Positions 1 to 7,818 of a DNA stretch of 64,000 nucleotides are shown one piece after another. Where the stretch lies: assembly GCA_900467685.1 (NCBI GenBank), contig UBQX01000003.1, positions 1 through 64,000 on the forward strand, written 5' to 3'. The notes beneath the pieces were generated by a model. The model was not told where the DNA came from. It ran no database searches and saw only the letters and a program-made list of their open reading frames with translations. How positions within the stretch are numbered: position 1 is the stretch's first letter; the number at the start of each line of letters is the position of its first letter. The translations under genes and the position numbers were made by a program. This DNA comes from Hyphomicrobiales bacterium. Lineage in GTDB: Bacteria > Pseudomonadota > Alphaproteobacteria > Rhizobiales > Rhizobiaceae.

Positions 1-248
1 GAAGGGGTTCAGGATAAGGGAGGTTTTGTAAACGGGGAAAACGGTGCGGCTGGCTTAGCCTCTCCCCTTGTGGGAGAGGAAGGAAAATCAGCATCTTAGC
101 TGAAAGCTAAGGGCTAGATTTTCCAGGTGAGGGGGTTAATTTGTCCACGACGTCTACCGCAAATTCCCCCTCACCAAGCTCGCCAAGCCAATCGCCTGCG
201 GCTCTTGAGGCGAGCTATCCTCTCCCACGAGGGGAGAGGAAGGGCGGC
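1..248. repeat. Intergenic hairpin-rich repeat
   Basis: No convincing gene was seen here. Two copies of a hairpin-forming sequence (CCTCTCCC, short loop, GGGAGAGG) lie near 60-81 and 221-242, in opposite overall arrangement. Stretches reading GTGAGGGGG and CCCCCTCAC sit between them. The layout is that of a larger imperfect palindrome, as in dispersed intergenic repeats of rhizobia. The short open frames crossing it look like by-products of the repeat. Confidence 0.5.
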
Positions 249-545
249 CTACTCCGCCGCTTCGATCTTCTTCAATTCGAACTTCATCCCCAGCGCCTTC
301 ACGACGCCGAGAAGCGTGGAGAATTTCGGATCGCCCTTGTCGCTGAGCGCCTTGTAGAGCGCTTCTCGTGTCACGCCGGCGTCGCGGGCGATGGCGGTCA
401 TGCCGCGGGCGCGGGCGACGATGCCGAGTGCATGTTTGATTTCCTCGAGGTCGCCGTCTTCCATGACGACGGAGAGATATTCAGCCTGCGCGCCCTCCGT
501 GTCCAGATATTCGGATGGGTCGAAAAGCTTGGTTTCAACGGCCAT
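249..545 (-). CDS. HigA-type antitoxin, HTH protein (98 aa)
   Basis: Probable antitoxin of an addiction module. The start at 545 is chosen because the toxin gene stops only 1 nt upstream (547-549); the open frame continues further upstream but only through the toxin gene. The C-terminal half contains a helix-turn-helix (GMTAIARDAGVTREALYKAL), followed by a segment typical of the putative addiction-module antidote family related to HigA. By family, it should bind and neutralise the toxin and repress the shared promoter. The toxin-first gene order matches higBA loci. Family assignment is from motif memory, not a database search. Confidence 0.8.
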   Translation of the reverse strand: MAVETKLFDPSEYLDTEGAQAEYLSVVMEDGDLEEIKHALGIVARARGMTAIARDAGVTREALYKALSDKGDPKFSTLLGVVKALGMKFELKKIEAAE

Positions 546-546
546 G

Positions 547-837
547 TCAGACCTCCTTCGCCATCGTGATGGCCAGTTGAATATCCCGGCTCTGGCTGTC
601 CTTGTCGCCACCGCAGAGCAGTATGACGATGGTGTCGCCGCGCCTGACGAAATAGACGCGATAGCCGGGACCATAATCGATCCTCAGTTCGCCAATGCCG
701 TCGAAATACTTCACGTCGCCGAAATGGCCATCGCGACCAATTCGAGCAAGACGGCGCAGGATACGCACACGCCCGCCGCCATCACGCAGCCTCGTCAGCC
801 ACCTCGTGAAAACCGGATGCTCGCGGACCTCGAACAT
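547..837 (-). CDS. RelE/HigB-like toxin (96 aa)
   Basis: Small basic protein resembling the RelE/ParE superfamily addiction-module killer family. It starts MFEVREHPVFTRWL, has the typical arginine-rich helix (RVRILRRLARI), the segment GELRIDYGPGYRVYF and the C-terminal strand VILLCGGDK. Members usually act as ribosome-dependent mRNA interferases; this activity is inferred. It precedes the HigA-type antitoxin in one transcription unit. The region upstream (about 838-870) contains CTACAGTTCAC and GTGAACTGTAG as an inverted repeat, a plausible autoregulatory operator. Confidence 0.82.
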   Translation of the reverse strand: MFEVREHPVFTRWLTRLRDGGGRVRILRRLARIGRDGHFGDVKYFDGIGELRIDYGPGYRVYFVRRGDTIVILLCGGDKDSQSRDIQLAITMAKEV

Positions 838-839
838 GT

Positions 840-886
840 CCGTGAACTGTAGTTCACATCAGGTGAATGTGTCAACTACAGTTCAC
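840..886 (-). promoter_or_regulatory. Inverted repeat upstream of toxin-antitoxin operon
   Basis: GTGAACTGTAGTTCAC forms a near-perfect palindrome at about 842-857, and CTACAGTTCAC recurs at about 875-885, just upstream of the toxin start. Such dyads are typical binding sites of the antitoxin in autoregulated addiction modules. The role is inferred from position. Confidence 0.55.
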
Positions 887-897
887 AGATCGCAGTC

Positions 898-2991
898 TCA
901 CATCTTCCCAGCCACCTTGATCGCGAACGCGTATTCCAGCGCTGTCTCTTCCAGCCGCTGGAAGCGGCCGGAGGCGCCGCCGTGGCCGGCGCCCATGTTG
1001 GTTTTCAGGAGGATGGGTTCGCTGCCGGTGGTGTGGTCGCGCAGCTTGGCGACCCATTTTGCCGGTTCCCAATAGGTCACGCGGGGGTCTGTGAGGCCGG
1101 CGAGTGCAAGCAGTGCAGGGTAAGGCTTGGCGGACACGTTGTCGTAAGGAGAATAGGCGGCGATGCGCTTGTAGTCCTCTTCGGATTCGATCGGATTGCC
1201 CCATTCGGGCCATTCCGGCGGTGTCAGCGGCAGGGTGTCATCGAGCATGGTGGTGAGCACGTCGACAAATGGCACGGCCGCGATGATGCCGGCGAATTTC
1301 TCTGGTGCCATGTTGGCGACCGCACCCATCAGCATGCCGCCGGCGGAGCCGCCTTCGGCGATGATGCGGCTGTAGGCGGTGAAGCCTTCCTTCACGAGGT
1401 GATCGGCGGCGGCGATGAAGTCCTTGAAGGTGTTTTCCTTGCCGGCCAGCTTGCCGTCCTCGTACCAGCGATAGCCCTTGTCCTTGCCGCCGCGGATATG
1501 GGCGATGGCATAGACGAAGCCGCGATCGGCTAGCGACAGGGCATTGGTGGAGAAGCTTGCGGGGATCGAGATGCCATAGGCGCCGTAGCCATAGAGAAGG
1601 CAGGGGGCTGAGCCGTCGAGCGGCGTATCCTTGCGGTAGAGCAGGGAGACGGGGACGAGTTCGCCATCATGCGAGACTGCCTGGATGCGGCGGGTCACGT
1701 AGTCTTCCGGATTGTGGCCGGAGGGGACTTCCTGGGTCTTCAGAAGCGTGCGCTCGCGCGTCGCCATGTTGTAGTCGAAGACCTGGTTCGGCGTCGTCAT
1801 CGAGGAATAGGAGAAGCGGATGACATCCGTGTCGTAGTCGGATGCGCCGTTCAGCCCTAGCGAATAGGCTTCTTCGTCGAAGGCGATGGCGTGTTCTTCG
1901 CCGCTTGAACGGTCGCGGATGACGATGCGCGGCAGGCCGTCGCGGCGTTCCAGCCAGACGAGATGGCGGGCAAAGGCCATGTGGTTGAGGATCAGGCGGC
2001 CGGCTTCGTGGGGCACGAGTTCACGCCAGTTCTCCTTGGACGGAGATTCAACGGGCGCTTCCATGATCTTGAAATCCTTGGCGCCATCGCAATTGGTTAG
2101 GATGAAGAAACGGTCGCCGCCTTCGGTCAGCTCATATTGCATGCCCGGCTCGCGTGCGACGACGAGCTTCGGTTCGGCCATCAGGTCCTTGGTGGAAAGC
2201 AGGCGATATTCGGTCGTGTCGTGGTCGTGGATGTCGATATAGATGAAATCGTCGAGCCGCGAGCCACCGACGCCCATGAACATGCCCGGATCGGTTTCCT
2301 CATAGACCAGACGGTCCGCCGATTGCGGCTGGCCGAGGATGTGATGGAAGATCTTCGACGGGCGGTGGTTCTCGTCCTGGAGTGTATAGAAGAAGCTCTT
2401 GCCTTCCGCATCCCAGCTGCCGCCGCCGCCGGTGTTTTCGAGGATATCGGCCATGTCCTCGCCGGTCGAAAGGTTGCGGACGCGGAGCGTGAAGAATTCC
2501 GAGCCCTTGTCGTCATAGCCCCAGACGCCGAGCGTGTGATCCGACGAACTCGCCATGCCGGCAAGGCGTAGGTATTCCTTGCCTTCCGCTTCCTTGTCGC
2601 CATCGAGGATCACCTGCCGCTCGCCACCTTCGGCCGGAATGCGGAAGTAATGCGGCTGCTCGCCGCCGGTGACGTAGAAGGAGCCATAGGCAAAGGGGCC
2701 GTCCTTCATCGGAACGGACGAGTCGTCTTCCTTGATGCGGCCCTTCATCTCGGCAAAGAGCTGCTTCTGCAACGCTTCCGTATCGGCCATCGCGGCCTTC
2801 ATGTAGGCGTTCTCGGCCTCGAGGTAAGCCCGGATCTCCGGATCCAGGACGGAGGTGTCGTGGAAGACCTGCTGCCAGTTATCCGCTCTCAGCCATTGAT
2901 ATTCATCAATGCGCGTAATCCCGTGACGTGTATCTTCAACAGGCTTCTTGGCGGCGCGCGGGGCTTCGGGCAGGGACTTGAATACGGGCAA
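898..2991 (-). CDS. ptrB: Oligopeptidase B, S9A prolyl-oligopeptidase family
   Basis: Cytosolic serine peptidase expected to cleave short peptides, usually after basic residues. The protein is about 697 aa, normal for oligopeptidase B. An N-terminal beta-propeller region is followed by an alpha/beta hydrolase domain. The catalytic triad is visible: Ser about 549 in GGSAGG, Asp about 635 in GLTDPRV and His about 670 in GAGHGG. The frame stays open far upstream, but the family start (PVFKSLPEAP, then RHGITRIDEYQWLR) places initiation at a TTG at 2991 preceded by GGAGAAG. The upstream extension overlaps other genes and is rejected. The start codon is the main uncertainty. Confidence 0.9.
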   Translation of the reverse strand: MPVFKSLPEAPRAAKKPVEDTRHGITRIDEYQWLRADNWQQVFHDTSVLDPEIRAYLEAENAYMKAAMADTEALQKQLFAEMKGRIKEDDSSVPMKDGPFAYGSFYVTGGEQPHYFRIPAEGGERQVILDGDKEAEGKEYLRLAGMASSSDHTLGVWGYDDKGSEFFTLRVRNLSTGEDMADILENTGGGGSWDAEGKSFFYTLQDENHRPSKIFHHILGQPQSADRLVYEETDPGMFMGVGGSRLDDFIYIDIHDHDTTEYRLLSTKDLMAEPKLVVAREPGMQYELTEGGDRFFILTNCDGAKDFKIMEAPVESPSKENWRELVPHEAGRLILNHMAFARHLVWLERRDGLPRIVIRDRSSGEEHAIAFDEEAYSLGLNGASDYDTDVIRFSYSSMTTPNQVFDYNMATRERTLLKTQEVPSGHNPEDYVTRRIQAVSHDGELVPVSLLYRKDTPLDGSAPCLLYGYGAYGISIPASFSTNALSLADRGFVYAIAHIRGGKDKGYRWYEDGKLAGKENTFKDFIAAADHLVKEGFTAYSRIIAEGGSAGGMLMGAVANMAPEKFAGIIAAVPFVDVLTTMLDDTLPLTPPEWPEWGNPIESEEDYKRIAAYSPYDNVSAKPYPALLALAGLTDPRVTYWEPAKWVAKLRDHTTGSEPILLKTNMGAGHGGASGRFQRLEETALEYAFAIKVAGKM

Positions 2992-3111
2992 TGGTCTTCT
3001 CCGGATATCGGATGAGGGCGGGTCTTCACAGATAGAGCGCGGGAGAGGGGATCGCAAGGCGGGTTGCTTCCTGCACGCGTTCGTCGCCTCTTTGCTCCCC
3101 AGTTCACCCGT

Positions 3112-3140
3112 TTGACAGAAGATATAGAAATACATATATA
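3112..3140 (+). promoter_or_regulatory. Sigma70-type promoter for the flavoprotein gene
   Basis: TTGACA at 3112-3117 and TATATA at 3135-3140 are separated by exactly 17 bp and lie about 70 bp upstream of the flavoprotein start. The -10 region sits in an alternating AT run (ACATATATATAG) that could also be an operator. In related bacteria sulfide-oxidation genes are often controlled by an ArsR-type repressor binding AT-rich dyads; no such regulator is present nearby, so that link is speculative. Confidence 0.6.
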
Positions 3141-3210
3141 TAGTGTGTTGAATGTTTTGGCGGGCCGACCGTGGCTCGCCTTCGACGATGCAGAACGGGA
3201 GGAAAAGTTC

Positions 3211-4494
3211 ATGGTGCATGTCGTTGTTTTGGGTGCCGGCCTTGGTGGCACGATCATGGCCTATGAGCTGCGCGACGTGCTGTCGCGCGACGACAAGGTC
3301 ACTGTGATCAACCGCGGCGATACCTATTCCTTTGTTCCCTCCAATCCGTGGGTGGCCGTCGGCTGGCGCGATCGGGAGGAGATCGAGGTCGACCTGAAGC
3401 CGGTCTTCGCCAAGCGCGATATCGCGCTCCGGCCGGAAGGGGCGGCGCGCGTCCATCCGGCGGAAAACCGGGTGGAGCTGACGAACGGCGAGAGCGTATC
3501 TTATGATTATCTTGTCATTGCTACCGGGCCGGATCTCGCCTTCGACGAGATCGAGGGTTTCGGGCCGGGGGCCAACACGCAATCCGTCTGCCATATCGAT
3601 CATGCGCTTGAAGCCAAGGACGAGTTCCAGAAGCTCCTGAAGAATCCCGGCCCGGTGGTCATCGGCGCCGTTCAGGGGGCATCCTGCTTCGGGCCGGCCT
3701 ATGAGTTTGCCTTCATCCTCGAAAAGGCGCTGCGGGATGCGAAGATCCGCGACAAGGTGCCGATGACCTTCGTCACCTCCGAGCCCTATATCGGTCATCT
3801 CGGCCTCGATGGCGTGGGTGATACGAAGGGCTTGCTCGAGAGCGAGATGCGGGCGCATCACATCAAGTGGATCACCAATGCCAAGGTCGAGAAGTTTGAG
3901 CCGGGCAAGCTTTTCGTCGACGAGATCAACGATGACGGCTCGGTGAAGAAGAAGCATGAAGTGCCGATGTCCTACACGATGATGCTGCCGGCTTTCCGCG
4001 GCGTCGGGGCCGTACGCGGCATCGAGGGGCTGACGAACCCGCGCGGCTTCATCATTGTCGACAAGCACCAGCGCAATCCGACCTTCCAGAACGTGTTCGG
4101 CATCGGCGTCTGCATCGCCATTCCGCCGATGGGGCCGACGCCGGTTCCGGTGGGCGTGCCGAAGACTGGCTTCATGATTGAATCCATGGTGACGGCGACC
4201 GCGCACAATATCGCCAATCTGGTGGCCGGTCGCGAACCGGATGCGCAAGGCACCTGGAATGCGGTTTGCCTCGCCGATTTCGGCGATGGAGGCGTCGCCT
4301 TCGTGGCGCAGCCGCAGATCCCGCCGCGCAACGTCAACTGGTCGTCTTCCGGCAAGTGGGTTCACATGGCGAAGATCGGCTTCGAGAAATACTTCCTGCG
4401 CAAGGTGAAGATTGGCAAGTCCGAGCCGTTTTATGAAAAGCTGGCGCTTCAGGTTCTTGGTATCGATAAGCTGAAGGAAGTGAAGTTCGACTGA
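3211..4494 (+). CDS. Sulfide:quinone oxidoreductase-like FAD protein (427 aa)
   Basis: FAD/NAD(P)-dependent oxidoreductase of the SQR/flavocytochrome c sulfide dehydrogenase type. It would oxidise sulfide and pass electrons to the quinone pool at the membrane. The N-terminus has the dinucleotide-binding motif GAGLGGTIMAYEL, and a later segment YDYLVIATGP is typical of the second FAD contact. Conserved cysteines are seen in GASCFGPAYEF and GVCIAIPPMGPTP, positions that in SQRs take part in sulfur chemistry. ATG 3211 is preferred because GGGAGGA lies 8 nt upstream and the dinucleotide fold starts at once. Substrate specificity is inferred from family resemblance. Confidence 0.82.
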   Translation: MVHVVVLGAGLGGTIMAYELRDVLSRDDKVTVINRGDTYSFVPSNPWVAVGWRDREEIEVDLKPVFAKRDIALRPEGAARVHPAENRVELTNGESVSYDYLVIATGPDLAFDEIEGFGPGANTQSVCHIDHALEAKDEFQKLLKNPGPVVIGAVQGASCFGPAYEFAFILEKALRDAKIRDKVPMTFVTSEPYIGHLGLDGVGDTKGLLESEMRAHHIKWITNAKVEKFEPGKLFVDEINDDGSVKKKHEVPMSYTMMLPAFRGVGAVRGIEGLTNPRGFIIVDKHQRNPTFQNVFGIGVCIAIPPMGPTPVPVGVPKTGFMIESMVTATAHNIANLVAGREPDAQGTWNAVCLADFGDGGVAFVAQPQIPPRNVNWSSSGKWVHMAKIGFEKYFLRKVKIGKSEPFYEKLALQVLGIDKLKEVKFD

Positions 4495-4550
4495 ATTAAT
4501 CCGGTCCATCGCGCGTCGCTGATTGCGACTGACGAAATTCATGATCCCCT

Positions 4551-4576
4551 GGGGCGGAAAGCCATAAATCCGCCCC
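4551..4576 (+). terminator. Stem-loop after flavoprotein gene
   Basis: GGGGCGGA (4551-4558) and TCCGCCCC (4569-4576) form a perfect 8-bp stem with a 10-nt loop, about 55 nt after the stop codon. There is no T-run, so it could be a Rho-dependent end or an mRNA-stabilising hairpin instead of an intrinsic terminator. Confidence 0.45.
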
Positions 4577-4635
4577 CGTTCGGGACGAGGGGATTTTCGA
4601 TATCCCTCCAGCGATTGCCCCTCGTCCCGCTTTTC

Positions 4636-5379
4636 ATGAAAACGATCCTCGCAGTTTCCATTCTTCTCGCCGCCACGCCGGCACTGGCCGACACCTACAC
4701 CAAGCAGGGCTTGGTGGAGCCGAAGCTGCACCTTGCGGGGAAGCATGAGGTTCCGACCGTCGCGCTGACCTTCGACGCCTGCATGGGCGCGACCGACCCC
4801 CGCATTCTCGAGACGCTCATCAATCACCAGATCCCGGCGACAATCTTCGTGACGCATCGCTGGCTGCGGAAGAACGCGGAATCCTATGCCCAGTTGCGGG
4901 CGCATCCGGATCTTTTCCAGATCGAGAACCATGGCGAGAACCACATTCCGGCCGTCGATCGGCCGATGGATATCTACGGCATCAAGACGGCGGGTTCGCC
5001 CGATGGCGTGCGGGCCGAGGTCGAGGGCGGGGCGCAGGCCATTGCCGCGACCGGCGCACCGAAACCGACATGGTATCGTGACGCCACGGCGATCTACAGT
5101 CCCGATGCCATCCGCCAGATCCGCGCCATGGGCTACAAGATCGGCGGCTATTCGGTGAACGGCGACGGCGGTTCGCTGCTGGGCGTCGAGGCGACCATCC
5201 GTTCTTTCGAGAGCGCCAAGGACGGCGATGTCATCATCGCGCATATCAACCAGCCGACTCACAAGGCAGGCGAGGGCGTGGTGAAGGGCATTCAGGCGCT
5301 GAAGGCCAAGGGCTATCGGTTCGTGCGGCTGGGCGATGTGCCGACCGACGAAGGCAAGGCGGCGAAGACCGGCGGTTAG
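4636..5379 (+). CDS. Exported polysaccharide deacetylase-like protein
   Basis: Predicted NodB-homology (carbohydrate esterase 4 type) protein of 247 aa with a cleavable signal peptide (MKTILAVSILLAATPALADT). The first metal-binding motif appears as TFDACMG instead of the usual TFDDGP, and the second as HGENHIP, so the catalytic Asp and His ligands are probably kept in altered form. It would act on a sugar polymer in the periplasm or cell wall; the substrate cannot be read from sequence. ATG 4636 is chosen because it begins the signal peptide directly. It is not obviously in an operon with its neighbours. Confidence 0.75.
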   Translation: MKTILAVSILLAATPALADTYTKQGLVEPKLHLAGKHEVPTVALTFDACMGATDPRILETLINHQIPATIFVTHRWLRKNAESYAQLRAHPDLFQIENHGENHIPAVDRPMDIYGIKTAGSPDGVRAEVEGGAQAIAATGAPKPTWYRDATAIYSPDAIRQIRAMGYKIGGYSVNGDGGSLLGVEATIRSFESAKDGDVIIAHINQPTHKAGEGVVKGIQALKAKGYRFVRLGDVPTDEGKAAKTGG

Positions 5380-5425
5380 GCGACATCGCGCCTGCGATCT
5401 TTGCGGGCGAATGTATCACTAATAT

Positions 5426-5439
5426 AAGCGATATCGCTT
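5426..5439. promoter_or_regulatory. 14-bp perfect palindrome AAGCGATATCGCTT
   Basis: A perfect palindrome in the short intergenic gap before the TylF-like methyltransferase. Half of it (GATATCGCTTGT) recurs at about 5532-5543. It could be a regulator site; nothing in the sequence identifies the binding protein. Confidence 0.35.
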
Positions 5440-5479
5440 GTTCTGCGAATTTGTTCCTCTCTAGACGAGATGATTCTGG

Positions 5480-6352
5480 GTGCGTGACGATTGCTCCCCT
5501 GTTGATCGTCTACCGAAACAAGTTCTGCGAGGATATCGCTTGTCTAGCCGCCCTTCATCTGCGCAACAAATAACAAGGTCTGACGCCAGCTCCGGGGATG
5601 GTATTTTCTACTATCCCTCCAAGAACGAAGATCTGTTCTTTGCCAAGCTCGACGCGCTGGCGAAGAAATATCCGCACGACATGCGCTACTACATGAACCA
5701 GTTTCCGGTTTACACGAGCCGGCGCAGCTTCATCCGGCAGCTTGCGCATTACGAGCTTTTCAAACTGACCATGGATCTGCCCGGTCATTATCTCGATTTC
5801 GGCATCTATTTCGGGAATTCATTCTTCAGCTGGCACAAATTTCTCGAAGTGCTGACGCCGACTGCGACGCACAAGAAGGTGATTGGCTTCGACACGTTTG
5901 CCGGTTTTCCCGACATTTCTCCGGAAGACGGGGGCGAGGATGCCTCTGTGCAGAAGTTGAAGGGCGGCTTCAACGCTTCTGCCTTTTATGATGAGTTCCG
6001 CGAATTGCTGGAGCTTCACAACGAAGATGGGGTGATCCCGTCCAATCGCGGGCGCGTCGTCGTTGGCAATATCGTGGAAACGCTGCCTGCCTTTCTGGAG
6101 GAGAACCCTGAGGCGCGGTTCTGCCTCGTCAATATCGATGTCGATGTCTACGAGCCAACACGCAAGATTCTTGAACTCTGTTGGGAGCGGATGGTGCCGG
6201 GTGCCGTGCTGCTGCTTGACGAATACGGGACAAGCAAATGGCCGGGCGAGACGCGCGCCTGGGACTACTTTGCACGCGACCACAACATTGCTGCGGGCGT
6301 GAAGCGTTTTGCCTGGGCCAATGCGCCCGGGGCCTATGTGATCAAGCCCTGA
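5480..6352 (+). CDS. TylF/MycF-like SAM-dependent methyltransferase
   Basis: Resembles the TylF/MycF class of macrocin-type O-methyltransferases, found in antibiotic and surface-polysaccharide pathways. Visible signatures are the SAM-binding-like strand YLDFGIYFGNSF, the segment VIGFDTFAGFPD followed by an acidic loop, and the metal/SAM region CLVNIDVDVYEPTRKILE. The substrate is unknown; sugar or polysaccharide methylation is the family norm. The start could be GTG 5480 or TTG 5540, the latter having GAGG about 8 nt upstream, so 20 N-terminal residues are uncertain. Confidence 0.7.
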   Translation: MRDDCSPVDRLPKQVLRGYRLSSRPSSAQQITRSDASSGDGIFYYPSKNEDLFFAKLDALAKKYPHDMRYYMNQFPVYTSRRSFIRQLAHYELFKLTMDLPGHYLDFGIYFGNSFFSWHKFLEVLTPTATHKKVIGFDTFAGFPDISPEDGGEDASVQKLKGGFNASAFYDEFRELLELHNEDGVIPSNRGRVVVGNIVETLPAFLEENPEARFCLVNIDVDVYEPTRKILELCWERMVPGAVLLLDEYGTSKWPGETRAWDYFARDHNIAAGVKRFAWANAPGAYVIKP

Positions 6353-6511
6353 GCTGCAGCGTTCAGTTCACGCTTGGAGCCGGCTCGCGCGTCGGCCCAT
6401 CCTGCGGTTGATTCATATTCCTGTTGCATTGGCGCAATGCAACCTAATTTGCTAATTGAGTCTTCATGGAGCTGCTGTAGATTTTGCCGGATAGAGACAG
6501 AGTGATACCCA

Positions 6512-7747
6512 TTGCCAAGCGGGACACAAGCGACCCTTTCCGACATTGAAGACACCCTTTCGCGCAAGGGTTGGAGAACCGTTTTCCCGCCACACCTGGA
6601 GCAGCTTTACCAGGAGGATGTCGGCAAGGTGCGGGCAAGGGCCGTGAAACGTGCACTGGTTCCGACCATCATCATCTACAATCTGCTGCTGATTACCGAC
6701 GTTGCCCTTCTGCCCCAGACCGCCCATGTGGCGGCGTTTCTGCATTTTGCAGTCGTTACGCCGGGTCTCTTCCTTCTCTATTTTCTCTATTTTCGGGTCA
6801 GTGGCTTCCTGCAAAGGCAGGTCGCCGAGGCGGCGATCCCGGTGCTCATCTGCGCGCAGACGCTGACCGTCATGGCGCTCAACGACGCGCCGAATGCCGG
6901 TTACTACCAGTATTTCGTTCCTCTCATCCTCCTGTTTTCAAACGTGAACCAGCGACTTGATACACGCATTGCCAATGTGACCTCTACCGTCATTCTGCTC
7001 CTTTATGCGGCTGTCCTGTACTTCCAGGTGATGCCGCCGGAACAGAAGCTTGCCGGCGTCTCCTTCATCCTGGTATCGAGCTATCTGGGGCTTTCGGCCA
7101 ATCTGCGCGCACAGCACGATGCGCGTTACGGCTTTCTCTTCAGGCTGCGCGAAAACGTGCGGCTCCAGGCCGCGGAGACCGAGGCCATGCAGGATCCGAT
7201 GACGGGGCTCGGCAACCGTCGCCACCTTGCCAGTTTCGCCAGGGAACTGCTGCCGGCCGACGGCGAAGGCCGGGCGCTATCGGCGATCCTGATGGATATC
7301 GATTTCTTCAAGGCCTTCAACGATCGCTACGGGCATGGATGCGGCGATGACTGCCTCAAGGCTGTGGCGGACATGCTGGACCGGACGGTAAAAGGCTTCA
7401 AAGGAACGGCGTTTCGCTACGGCGGCGAAGAGTTCCTGATCCTCCTGCCGGACAGCGACAAGACCATCGCGCTCGGGTGTGCCGAGGCTGTTCGCATGGC
7501 GGTGGAAGACTTGGCGATCGAACATGGAAGCAGCCAGGCGTCGCCCTTCGTCACCGCAAGTCTCGGCGTCTCCAGCGGGATGGTCACAGTGGACACGTTC
7601 CAGCTGCTCATCGCATCCGCCGACGCGGCGCTCTACGCCGCCAAGGCCGGCGGACGCAACCGCGTGATGGGCCCGGACGGGGAGTCCACCAAGATCGCGG
7701 AGCCACGGCAACCTGTGTTACTGCACGGCAGGCGGGTTCTGCATTAG
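6512..7747 (+). CDS. Membrane diguanylate cyclase (GGDEF)
   Basis: Makes the second messenger c-di-GMP from GTP. The N-terminal half (about residues 40-210) has several hydrophobic segments typical of a multi-pass membrane sensor. The C-terminal half is a GGDEF domain beginning near DPMTGLGNRR; the active-site loop reads YGGEEF, which is compatible with catalysis. The NHDxGD-type metal-binding part is seen as MDIDFFKAFNDRYGH. The signal sensed is unknown. Start taken at TTG 6512; a later start would shorten a poorly conserved tail. It stands alone with divergent or convergent neighbours. Confidence 0.88.
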   Translation: MPSGTQATLSDIEDTLSRKGWRTVFPPHLEQLYQEDVGKVRARAVKRALVPTIIIYNLLLITDVALLPQTAHVAAFLHFAVVTPGLFLLYFLYFRVSGFLQRQVAEAAIPVLICAQTLTVMALNDAPNAGYYQYFVPLILLFSNVNQRLDTRIANVTSTVILLLYAAVLYFQVMPPEQKLAGVSFILVSSYLGLSANLRAQHDARYGFLFRLRENVRLQAAETEAMQDPMTGLGNRRHLASFARELLPADGEGRALSAILMDIDFFKAFNDRYGHGCGDDCLKAVADMLDRTVKGFKGTAFRYGGEEFLILLPDSDKTIALGCAEAVRMAVEDLAIEHGSSQASPFVTASLGVSSGMVTVDTFQLLIASADAALYAAKAGGRNRVMGPDGESTKIAEPRQPVLLHGRRVLH

Positions 7748-7818
7748 CGGTCGGGTCTCAAGACCCAGCAAGTGGACAGATAATGGCCTTGGAGCTCCAT
7801 GGTTTTCGCCGCGGCCTC

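Noticed and set aside
2992-5262. Upstream extension of the oligopeptidase frame on the minus strand
   Set aside because: It is open only because of high GC and overlaps the flavoprotein and deacetylase genes; the family start and ribosome site are at 2991.
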